Made by a program: the position numbers and the translations under genes
Source: Isoetes taiwanensis
Taxonomy: Eukaryota > Streptophyta > Lycopodiopsida > Isoetales > Isoetaceae
Assembly (NCBI GenBank): GCA_021234155.1
Contig: JAJEKV010000038.1
Location: 4,338,847-4,402,846 of the forward strand
Length of the DNA: 64,000 bases
Reading direction: 5' to 3'
Part shown: in pieces, positions 55,946-64,000 of the stretch
Numbering within the stretch: position 1 is the stretch's first letter
Layout: every line of letters starts with the position of its first letter
Notes under the pieces: generated by a model
Told to the model about the DNA's origin: nothing
What the model saw: the letters and a program-made list of their open reading frames with translations, nothing else
Database searches by the model: none

Positions 55946-58422
55946 ATGGATCCAAAAAAATGTCATCCTCTGCTGCGAGGCAAATCCGATCCTCTTCCTC
56001 CACATGCTCTAAATCCCCAGCATCTAAGAATTGTCGCTGCAATATGCGATGCATTTATCCCTTCGTTTCCTCTTGAAGCTCTAAATCACGAGGACCCAGA
56101 TGAAGCATCGTTCTATAAACTTTCTGCTTCTCAATCCGGCACACATATCCAGGTCCAAATTTTTTGTTTTCGATCGTACTTCTGTGTTTGAATTCTGTGT
56201 CCGGGTCGTAAATTCTTTGGGTTTAATCAATTTGGCAATTCTATTTTTGGGTTTCTTCTGCAGATAGCCGGTTTGATGTTCAAATGGTTAGATCCAGATC
56301 TGCATCAGGTTGCAGTTCTTTTTTTAAGGTTTCTGTCTACAAGAATTGGGACCTTAGTATGCAGCGGTTCTGCCTCCATCACTGGATCATTTCCCTTCAT
56401 CCAAAAATTTGCAGACCTTCCTTTGAATCGAAGAGAAAAAATACTCCGGCGATGGTCTAGCTCAGTATACCAGCTTCAGTCTGTGTTCAAGCTGTTCAAG
56501 AGCTATTGCCTGTTTTCTTTTTATGCTGCGGTTCGTTCTTTCCCTTTTTATTTCTGTTAGAACTTAGAATTTGCTATTCAGAATTTGATGTTAGATATGA
56601 AATGAAATTCTAGGTGGATGAAAAAGGGCAGAATCCGGCATGGAAAGCAATAGGGTACAAAAATCCTGCGCAAAGCGATCAAGGAAGAACTCTGGTGATA
56701 GGGGTTTAATTATTCTGGAAGGATCGGCAGGTGAGCTGGAAGAAGGTCAGTATTTGATCTCCAATCCGGCAAGGAAGAACTACGAAAAACAAAACATACA
56801 TGCATTTCTGGCATCAAAGGGGGTTTAATTATTCATGGAGCTCAGGATCGGCAGGTGAGATGGTAAATAAAAGAAAGTGTGATGTAGTTGTGGTCGGATC
56901 TGGATCCGGCGGAGGTATTTCCCGAACCAAGGTAGCAGGGGAGCTTGCGAACAGAGGATACAGAGTAATTGTGATAGAAAAGGGCAAATATTTTTCCCGC
57001 CATAATCTGTCCCTTCTTGAAGGCCCTTCTATGGCGAATATGTATGAAGGGGGCGGCCTTTTAAGCACTTACGATGGCGCTTTCAGTTTCCTTGCCGGAT
57101 CTACTGTCGGAGGTGGATCTGCAGTAAACTGGTCTGCTTCAATCTGCACTCCAGATCATGTCTTGGACGAATGGGGAAGAGAATATGGCTTGAATCTGTT
57201 TCTGAGCCAAGAATACAGCTCGGCTATGGCCAAGGTATGCAGCAGGCTTGGAATCCAGACGGAAATCTGTGAAGAAAGCTTTCAGAACAGGGTTTTGCGA
57301 ATTGGGTGTGAGAAATTAGGTTACAGAGTTGAAGACATACCTAGAAACAATGGCAGACTGCATAATTGTGGGCACTGCGGATTTGGCTGCAAAACAGGAT
57401 CAAAACAATCCACTGCCGAGACTTGGCTTGTAGATGCTGCATCCGCCGGAGCAATTATTCTGACAGGCTGCAAAGCAGAAGAAATCCTCAAGAACCCTAA
57501 TCTGGGGGGCAAATCCGATAAACCCTTTCAAGCCCTAGGAGTGATTTCATCGGTAGAAGGTGACTCAGAAAAGAAATTCATCATCCATGCCAGATATACC
57601 GTAATTGCGCGCTGTGGGTCTTTCCAAACTCCGGTTTTGCTGCAAAGAAGCGGCCTCAGGAACCCTAATATTGGCCGGAATCTCCATATCCACTCGACCC
57701 AATTTGCTTGGGGTTTTTTCCCAGAAGGCCAAGGTCCACACGGAAAAAATTACGAAGGAGGAATTATGACCGCCATGACTAAAGTAGAGTCCCAGAATGG
57801 AGTTTCTGGCTATGGAGCCATTTTAGAAGTTCCGGCCTTGCTTCCAGGCACATTTGCAGCATTATGTCCATGGAAATCAGGTCTTCAATATAAGAAATTT
57901 ATGAGCAGATATTCAAGAACAGCCCACATAATCGCCATAGCCAGAGACAGGGGATGTGGTTCTGTGAGCCAAGGAAAGGGCATTTCGCCTATTATCAATT
58001 ACCAGCTTGCTAAATCCGATGAAAAAAGCTTGAAACTGGCGATTGAACGAGCTTTGAGAATTCTAATTGCAGCCGGAGCCGAAGAAGTGGGCACCCATCA
58101 TCCTGACATCGAGCAATTTAAGTGTAAGGATGCTACCCAAAAGGATTTAAACCAGTTTTTGGCCAAAATTTGGTCTAAGAAAATGGGAGAACCTGCTCTT
58201 TCCACCGGAAGTGCTCATCAAATGGGATCTTGTAGAATGGGAATTGATCCTAAGAATTCTGCAGTTGATCCGAAAGGTGAAAGCTGGGAGGTAAAGGGAT
58301 TATATGTGGCAGATGCAAGCTTATTTCCATCGGCAGTGGGTGTAAATCCGATGATCACTGTGCAGGCCATAGCCATGTGCACAGCTTACTCCGTCCATGA
58401 GCATCTCCGCACCCTAGGATAG
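55946..58422 (+). CDS. FAO: Long-chain fatty alcohol oxidase (GMC family), junction of exons 3 and 4 disturbed
   Basis: Membrane flavoenzyme oxidising long-chain fatty alcohols to aldehydes with H2O2 formation. Exon 1 (55946-56152) has the FAO N-terminal HLRIVAAICDAFIPSF and ASFYKLSASQSG. Exon 2 (56264-56530) has LSTRIGTLVCSG, FPFIQKFADLPLNRREKILR and the hydrophobic end SYCLFSFYAA. Exon 3 from 56614 has VDEKGQNPAWKAIGY. All borders are GT-AG and phase 0. From 56860 to the stop the frame is open: FAD-binding VVVVGSGSGGG, AGSTVGGGSAVNWSASI, CGHCGFGCKTGSKQSTAETW, NPNIGRNLHIH, ALCPWKSG, then active-site HQMGSCRMG and the GMC end VGVNPMITVQA. The total would be about 730 residues, as in plant FAOs. 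Between 56690 and 56860 the frame is broken by a stop and a G-run shift within a local duplication, so it is either a recent pseudogene, a sequence error or unusual splicing. The SGGGISRTK loop is a few residues longer than usual. Confidence 0.88.
56680..56859 (+). repeat. Imperfect duplication at the FAO exon 3/4 junction
   Basis: CAAGGAAGAACT, GGGGTTTAATTATTC and AGGATCGGCAGGTGAG occur in the same order at 56680-56735 and at 56770-56859, with different spacers. Both copies end in a donor-like CAG|GTGAG. The second copy has five G bases at 56818-56823 where four would keep the expected frame. Confidence 0.85.
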
Positions 58423-58439
58423 AAGGCTCCCCATTTAAT

Positions 58440-58502
58440 TCGAAGCAGCCAACAGTCTCGAATTTCACCGTGTTTGTGTTGCCAACAGTCTCAAATTTCA
58501 CA
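58440..58502. repeat. Tandem duplication after the FAO stop
   Basis: GCCAACAGTCTCGAATTTCA (and a one-base variant) occurs twice within about 60 bp, in the presumed 3' UTR. Confidence 0.85.
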
Positions 58503-58710
58503 ACAATGTTTAAAGTTTTAACAATTGCTTCAGCACATTTCAAGGTGTCCAATAACAAACTGAATCAAAATCTTAAACTTAGAACGAGTTTCCCGTTGAT
58601 GTCTTAAACTCGATGTCAAGGTAAGCTTGATAAGCTTCACTGGATTTTTGCAATTTTGTTGTGGCAATTTGTCACCACAGAAGACACACAATTGTAATAA
58701 CTCAAAGGAC

Positions 58711-58975
58711 ACTTACCAAGCATAATTTGATGCACTTGTCTCTTGCTCTTTAGCAATAAAAATCTCATCATCCTTATCTCATATGCAGTTACACGTAAAA
58801 ACAGGTTAGAAAATTCTGCTTGCGCATCCAATAGCGCCACGCCGCGTGTATACACATTCAAACCTGAATGTAAGCCCTTTTTCGGGTTGGCGTTTCTTGG
58901 CTGCTCCGGCAGTTTTACCAGCGATTGAACATCTACCGCATTCTCGAGTTTACTGCGATTACGAAGATCTACCAC
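58711..58975 (-). CDS. Possible orphan exon, unknown protein
   Basis: The minus-strand frame contains ALLDAQAEFSNLFLRVTAYE then KSKRQVHQIML, ending at a strong donor-like TTG|GTAAGTG (about 58711). Not recognised. The 5' part overlaps a local tandem repeat (58922-59006). It could be another captured or residual exon. Confidence 0.3.
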
Positions 58976-59006
58976 GCATTCTCACGGAGTTTACTGCGAT
59001 TACGTA
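58925..59006. repeat. About 40-bp tandem duplication
   Basis: ATCTACC.CGCATTCTC followed by GAGTTTACTGCGATTACG occurs twice in a row. Confidence 0.85.
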
Positions 59007-59289
59007 AGGGTTTTTCTTGTGGCGAATTTTCTCTAACTTTGTTTTTTACGTTTTAAGAATCACCTCTTACACTGTGATTACGGTGTGTCGCCAGCCGCCT
59101 CAGCCCTAATGGCGTCGGCGGCGTTCCACACCGAATCCGCAGTAGGTGATTCTCTATCTGGAGAATGCTCTTGAGTTACCCGGAATGCTCTTGGCCCGAG
59201 ACCATGAGACCGAGGATTTCCCTTGACAATATTCGCAAAAAATGTTATTTTTTTTTAAGATGTAGGAATTTTAATGCGAATGTAAAGCG

Positions 59290-59980
59290 GGTTCCCTCCT
59301 TATCTTTGGTTGTAGGCGATGAGACAACCATTTGATACCGATGTCGAGGTGCGCCAATGATGCCCTCTTTCCCCTACACTTGGGTTTGATATTGATCGGT
59401 TGAGAGCTACCTTCTTTGGAAATGAAGGTGGCGAGCTCACCTACGCATCAAATTACCAAAAGCGGCTAATATATATCGATGATGTGGACCTCTAACTTAC
59501 ACTCCAGCGGACGCAACAGCGCCATCTCGGCCATGGACACGATGCGCTATCGTGAAATGCGTGTCAACTTGGTCAAGACTAAGGTGGTTCTCATATCATC
59601 ATCAAGTCGTCGACCAAGGCCCCCTTCTTTAATTATCGATTGCAAAATCACGGAAGTTGCACCTACCTACAAATATTTGGAAGTGGAGTTCCCTTCCACT
59701 ATGCACTAGAAATCTTTCATCTGGCTATGAGCGACATCGAGCTGGAAGACACTATATGCAATGCAGAACAACCGTCATAAAGCAGGGCGTACCTGCGTAC
59801 TCATCTCCTATGGAAGGGCACAGACTCATTGCCTTGATATGCACAACTGCATACCATCTCCGATTTGAGACAAATAAACGGATTGGAGAGCGGCGCCAGG
59901 ACAGGCTTTGTAGATGTTGCCAAATTGGAGCCATTAGGATGAATGCGATCAAATCTGAACAACCTATATGGAGTTGGTCA
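59290..59980 (+). pseudogene. LINE reverse transcriptase relic, plus strand
   Basis: IYIDDVDL (about 59470) fits the RT YxDD box. It is followed in the next frame by EMRVNLVKTKVVLIS and VAPTYKYLEVEFPS, the usual LINE text after the catalytic box (VNxxKTxVMxF ... YxYLGxxF). After 59709 it decays with stops. Repeat R copy 3 follows directly downstream, as repeat R copy 1 flanks the other LINE relic. Confidence 0.65.
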
Positions 59981-60189
59981 GCTCTGACCAATCGCTACAT
60001 GTGATACTGAGTAAGGCTTCAGGACGGATGCTAGGATCATGCTTTCAGGAGGTCATGGATGTGCGGGATCAGCTATGTCTTCGGACACTCACCTGACTTC
60101 TATATATTTCATGATATGTATAATTGTACATAATTTTGATAGCACTCTAATAAATGCTAGGGTTTTTCTCGAGAAACCCTTAGGAGGGG

Positions 60190-60605
60190 GAGGGTAATAA
60201 TCTCGATTGCGGGCGTGGGTGGGAAGGGTATGCACATATGGGGTTCACCCCATCAACTCTGTCAACGAGGCTCAGACTATGAGCAGGCTGTGCATTTCTC
60301 TGCTAACAGGGCTGGTTGAGCTTCCCATTATTCTGGAGCTTTGTTTATGTTGTTTCGGTGGCTTTGTGTTTTTCGCTCCTGATGCTTATGATGTTTCTTT
60401 TGTTGTCATTGTCCAGCACTGCACCATAGCATCTTGTGTTTTGAATTGTTCATGCTCTTGTTATTCAAGATTCGAGTGTTTCCATTTATGCGGCGACTAT
60501 GGGATCCCCACTTACTCACAAGGATTAACCCCATTGAGTGCTTGTGCAGTGAATCCGCAAGGCAACAGTCAAGTTGATGGCGGCAATATAGTCGGGAATC
60601 ATGCT
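60190..60605. repeat. Dispersed repeat R, copy 3 (inverted)
   Basis: Reverse-complement match to copies 1 and 2: GGGAAGGGTATGCACATATG, TGCACCATAGCATCTTGTG, TATGGGATCCCCACTTACTC, GCAGTGAATCCGCAAGGCA. Confidence 0.85.
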
Positions 60606-61257
60606 TGAAAGTCGTATAAAGTGGGTCTCATTCCATTCCCACTTTTTTTCGAAACCCTGTTATTTTACACAAAAAGGAGAAATCCGACTCGAAAACTGTC
60701 CTTAATTCAAATATTTGTCTCCTAGTGTGGGTCCGAGCTTTCTCCCAGTTTTCTCGGATAGCGAGTCGAGAACAAGAACAATACAACTCAAACAAAGGAA
60801 ATTCATTACAGATTGAAACCAAAGTTCTAGTTGAAAAAGAATTTTTATTAATAAATTGAATAGGTACAATGTATTTTACATCGGACCTTGAGACCATGGC
60901 GGTCTTCTTTGTCCCTCTGATTACATCATCGTGGTAGGTGGTCCACCTTAGGGGATTAACTTGCGGGGCTTCTTCATGCCGTCTGTAAGCCTTGGGGGCA
61001 ACCTAAAGAGTGTGGAATGCCTCACGAGGGGGTGCCTCTGGAGCCACCGGCTGACCTGTCCACCCGACTTCTCCACTCTCCTCCCGTAGTCATGGAATAT
61101 GCTCCTTCCCTAACCTCCGTGGATGTTATGCAATGCTTGCGAGATGCTTTGAGCTTTCTGGATTGTCTCAAATTTCTTCCCCTCTTCTTTATCCCGAGCG
61201 TGTGCATAGCGTCTGCATTCACGAGCAACCTTATCCCAAAGGCCGGGTAAGAGTGTA
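60606..61257. other. Gap with a degenerate palindrome
   Basis: TTCTCG-GATAG-CGAGTCGAGAA at 60750-60771 is a decayed relative of the palindromes further on. Otherwise no gene is supported. Confidence 0.45.
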
Positions 61258-61380
61258 GCGTGAGCGGGATCTGTGCCAGAACGGTATCTCTGCCGCCTTA
61301 GCGGGATCTGTGCCGCCTGTAACGGTCACTGTGATGCATGAACGGGATCTGTGCTGGTGCGGGATATGTGCCTGAACCAC
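61258..61380. repeat. GCGGGATCTGTGCC minisatellite-like block
   Basis: Four copies of GCGGGATCTGTGCC or close variants with irregular spacing (about 61268, 61299, 61342, 61358). Confidence 0.7.
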
Positions 61381-61510
61381 CTGGAGCAAGTGGAGTCTAT
61401 GATTAACAATTACGGTGCCATTAGTCAACACAAAGAAAAGAGTGGTGAATTCAAAATACAATGGAGAACATTCGTTCCATATAACTGCATCCAATCACGT
61501 GGCAAGTAGT

Positions 61511-61540
61511 GCCTTTCTCGACTCGCGAGTCGAGAAAGGC
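61511..61540. repeat. 30-bp perfect palindrome
   Basis: Centred on CTCGACTCGCGAGTCGAG and extending to GCCTTT/AAAGGC on each side with no loop. Relatives are 61640-61665 (centre GT, 12-bp arms), 62250-62271 (22-bp perfect), a half site at 62298 and a decayed copy at 60750. Confidence 0.97.
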
Positions 61541-61639
61541 CCAGGTAACCCAATGCACAACCATTATCATTATAGAATATGGCCGCATCCAGTCACACAA
61601 ACAAACATACAAACGGTTTCATCAACATGACAAGCATGC

Positions 61640-61665
61640 CTTTCTCGACTCGTGAGTCGAGAAAG
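61640..61665. repeat. Near-perfect palindrome, second copy
   Basis: CTTTCTCGACTC-GT-GAGTCGAGAAAG, 129 bp after the first copy. Flanking text (CATCCA.TCACA, CAATG.ACAA..AT.ATTCATTA.A) is also partly repeated, so the whole unit may be a tandem duplication. Confidence 0.9.
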
Positions 61666-61737
61666 CCAGCAAAAACTCAATGTACAAGTATATTCATTAC
61701 AAAATATATTACATTTCTTCACATTTCTTTACAGGAT

Positions 61738-62250
61738 TTACACAACTCGACTATCTGAAAGGTTCGGATAGCTCCTAATCACATCGGCCACAAGAATGGC
61801 AAACAGGGATTCCGCCAACACAGGAACGAGATTGAAAGACAACCACCTATCCGTTTCATACTCTTCTGGTCGATAACTCTTGGCAATGATTGTATTTTGC
61901 GAGTTATGATAGCACTTGTAGGCGGAGTCGTCTATGATCAGCGTGTTGTGTTTGTTAACGTCCTGGTATGCTTCATAAACCTTTTCCAGCCTTTTCACCA
62001 TAATAGGCTTCCCCTTTGTGATGGCTGGATCGAGGTCTGACACATGCTCGACCCTTTCGTTTCCCCAAACAAACTTGAACTTCAAAACTGGAAGGCCGAG
62101 AACACCAAGGACATTGACAACAGTTTTCTTTGCCATAAAAGACCATATGGCCACTTCAAATCCCCGCATCCTTGTGATATTATCAATGATCCGGATCGTT
62201 GCGATCGGTGTCCCTGGAATGATGAAAGATGTCAGATAGGAAACGAGTTT
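61738..62250 (-). CDS. FCP1/SCP-like (HAD) phosphatase domain, possibly partial
   Basis: The minus-strand frame has RMRGFEVAIWSFMAKKTVVN, VLGVLGL, FKFVWGNERVEH, KPIMVKRLEKVYEAYQ, then NTLIIDDSAYKCYHN and NTIIAKSY. These match the FCP1-like (NIF) phosphatase fold: GFEVxIWS motif, LxxVW linker and the late Mg-binding NTLLIDDSPYK motif. The first catalytic motif (DxDxT) should lie upstream. It is not seen in the same frame, and a palindrome (62250-62271) sits at that junction. Upstream minus-strand frames to about 63480 may belong to the same gene. It could be a real gene with introns or a decayed copy. Confidence 0.6.
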   Translation of the reverse strand, partial: KLVSYLTSFIIPGTPIATIRIIDNITRMRGFEVAIWSFMAKKTVVNVLGVLGLPVLKFKFVWGNERVEHVSDLDPAITKGKPIMVKRLEKVYEAYQDVNKHNTLIIDDSAYKCYHNSQNTIIAKSYRPEEYETDRWLSFNLVPVLAESLFAILVADVIRSYPNLSDSRVV

Positions 62251-63480
62251 TCTCGACTCGCGAGTCGAGAATGGAAAAAGTAAAAGTCTCGAAGGGTTTC
62301 TCGACTCTCAAGAAACACCGAGAGAGCAAAGTGAACCTCAATCTCAGATTCTCCAGAATTTGTTCCGCAGCATTCTCATCTAAACCTTGGACATTGTCTT
62401 CTCCGTCGTCTTTATCTCCCTGGATGTCATCTTTGTCTTCATCATCATCGTCCTTACTGCTTCCAGCTGTCTTCCTCCCTTTGAAATGCTCATGAAGCAG
62501 GTCCAGGTATGTCCGAATGGTTTCAACCATATCCTTATTCCCAACCACGGATATTGGTTTCATTCCATACAGCATAGCCCCCTGAGAGAACAGGCCATTC
62601 ATGTACCACTCGCATACAATCTGATCTTCCTCGACCAAGTTGGTTATGAAGTACTTGATAACTCCTGGCCGAATAGGAAATCTATGTATTGGACCTGTCG
62701 CACCATCAGTGCTGACTTTGTCCATCAATGGCACATCCTCCATAAATCTGCCGCCCTTCCAGGGTTCCATCTACTCTTGAAAAATCATGAACTTGTCGAG
62801 ATAGTGGTGTTCGCTAGACCACCACTTGTCCAGGTCTGCAGCCGATCTTGAAACCAAAACCAAAACTATATTTGCAAAACTTGGTGCCTTCGGCAGGCCA
62901 AGTCTACACTCATGTTCCAGTTCGTATATGGAATACAAGATCTTGTTGGTGAAGTTAATACCAGCTGCCCATTGTGACACAGCAGTTGTCTGATTGCCCA
63001 GCATGCAAAAGATAAAGAGGCCCGAAAGTATCCAACTCGGTCATCTCCGGAACCGTCTTGTACCCTTTGCTCAATATCAGCCTTTTCATAAAATAGGGTG
63101 GGGTCTTGATCATATTCATGGCAAATAGTGCCGCAGGCCCAGTGCGGTTCGGACCACCAAACCCCTTGTGTCCCAAGGTTACTAGGAATGGAGGGAGCTA
63201 TCATCGGTCTTAAATGGGACCACCGAGAATCCAAGCTTCCTCTTGAATTGCCATAGCACGTTCGGGGAAGGGAGGGTTTTGACATTACGCTTTAGCTTGG
63301 TGTTGATGTAGGGTTGACATAGGCGGTTCAACTCCTTCATGTCTTCCTCATCAAGCATGACCTTCTCCTTATAATAATCAAAATCATGGTATGTATTGGA
63401 GGCAACATTGCGAACTCTGTGATACCTTCTTCAACATACGCCCGTCTCTTTAGGATTGTGGCGTAATCCTTTGCGTCCTA
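62183..63480 (-). pseudogene. Unknown multi-frame coding region upstream of the FCP1-like domain
   Basis: Three consecutive frames look protein-like. The first, about 63420-63200, has YYKEKVMLDEEDMKELNRLC. Next comes FGGPNRTGPAALFAMNMIKT, with PPYFMKRLILSKGY. The third, 63004-62771, has NQTTAVSQWAAGINFTNKIL and DLDKWWSSEHHYLDKFM. After one stop follows 62770-62250: IHRFPIRPGVIKYFITNLVE, VGNKDMVETIRTYLDLLHEH, and an acidic run of Asp/Glu/Lys. I do not recognise the family. Frameshifts near 63010 and a stop near 62771 mean it is broken, or introns are missed. Confidence 0.4.
62250..62271. repeat. 22-bp perfect palindrome, third copy
   Basis: Same core as the others. It lies at the 5' edge of the FCP1-like domain and inside the upstream minus-strand frame, where it encodes ILDSRVEK. 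Confidence 0.95.
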
Positions 63481-63567
63481 CATTTTTGAACTTCTACTTT
63501 TTCCTTAGCGGGATTGTTCCATCCAGATTCTGCCCTGTAGATCAAGCGTTTCCTTCTTCTCGAAATA

Positions 63568-64000
63568 TAGATCTAATACAATATAATCAAATCTACATTG
63601 AGAAAACATGTGAAAATTGATAATGAAGTCTTTGGTAGAAGATTGCATTGTGATGCTCGCTACCTTTCTTAGAGATGCATAATGATAAAAGGCATTGATT
63701 AACTTAAAATGTGCAATTTCTTGAGTGTAGTGAGATGCATAATGATATAAGCATTGGCTAATTTAAAATGTAGTGAGTTGCATAATGATATAAGCATTGG
63801 TTAACATAAAATGTAATTTCTTGAATGTAGCAAATTTATTGGGAAGTTTTGTGATTGCAAATAAAATCATGTGTTACATGTGGTTGTGTAAAACCATCTA
63901 CACATGGAACCAAATCCAATTTGGATTTTGCCATTTACCAGGTAAGATTAAGTTGTTTATGTTTCTATAAACACCAAGATTCAATCATTTTCCTTGTATT
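63568..64000. repeat. Third copy of the Helitron-2 543-bp repeat, runs off the window
   Basis: ATAGATCTAATACAATATAA onward follows the 15457/16000 units in order, but with many one- to four-base indels scattered along it. It is not associated with visible Helitron ends in this window. Confidence 0.9.

Overview
This is eukaryotic nuclear DNA, almost certainly from a land plant. Signs are GT-AG introns, a plant-type long-chain fatty alcohol oxidase, a nepenthesin-like aspartic protease copy, pieces of STRUBBELIG-type LRR receptor and SCYL2-like genes, plant-style Helitrons, and a Ty3/gypsy element primed by initiator Met tRNA. The species cannot be fixed from the sequence. Repeat density is that of a large, transposon-rich genome. 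Nothing looks bacterial or organellar.

Layout. 1-6,700: a decayed Helitron-like coding block (helicase, then an endonuclease domain) flanked by fragments of two host genes, a PAM2-motif protein and tRNA methyltransferase TRM1. 6,700-9,180: an (ATT)n microsatellite and a foldback cluster. 9,180-14,842 and 15,128-18,340: two minus-strand Helitrons of one family, both with intact-looking termini (A|TC...hairpin...CTAG|T). The first carries an aspartic protease pseudogene, the second an ADP/ATP carrier fragment and a 543-bp tandem duplication. 18,850-26,105: a long pyrimidine-biased non-coding element (called X here) in minus orientation. 26,100-34,400: relics, including a gypsy scrap, degenerate minisatellites, a 200-bp Mutator-type MITE with a 9-bp target duplication, and a LINE reverse transcriptase relic. 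34,399-51,574: one minus-strand Ty3/gypsy chromovirus-like element whose LTRs lie about 17 kb apart because a second, plus-strand copy of X (about 35,119-46,075) is nested inside it. That nested block also holds a chimera of LRR-receptor and SCYL2-like exons. 51,600-55,900: a LINE ORF1 relic, a tRNA-like SINE head and short tandem repeats. 55,946-58,422: the one gene that looks nearly intact, a fatty alcohol oxidase, with a disturbed exon 3/4 junction. 58,600-64,000: a LINE RT relic, an FCP1-like phosphatase domain gene on the minus strand with unusual perfect palindromes around it, and a third copy of the Helitron-2 repeat.

The genes do not form a pathway. The theme is layered transposition and capture of host gene fragments by several element types. 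The fatty alcohol oxidase, and less surely the FCP1-like gene, are the only candidates for host functions. Most transposon reading frames are broken.
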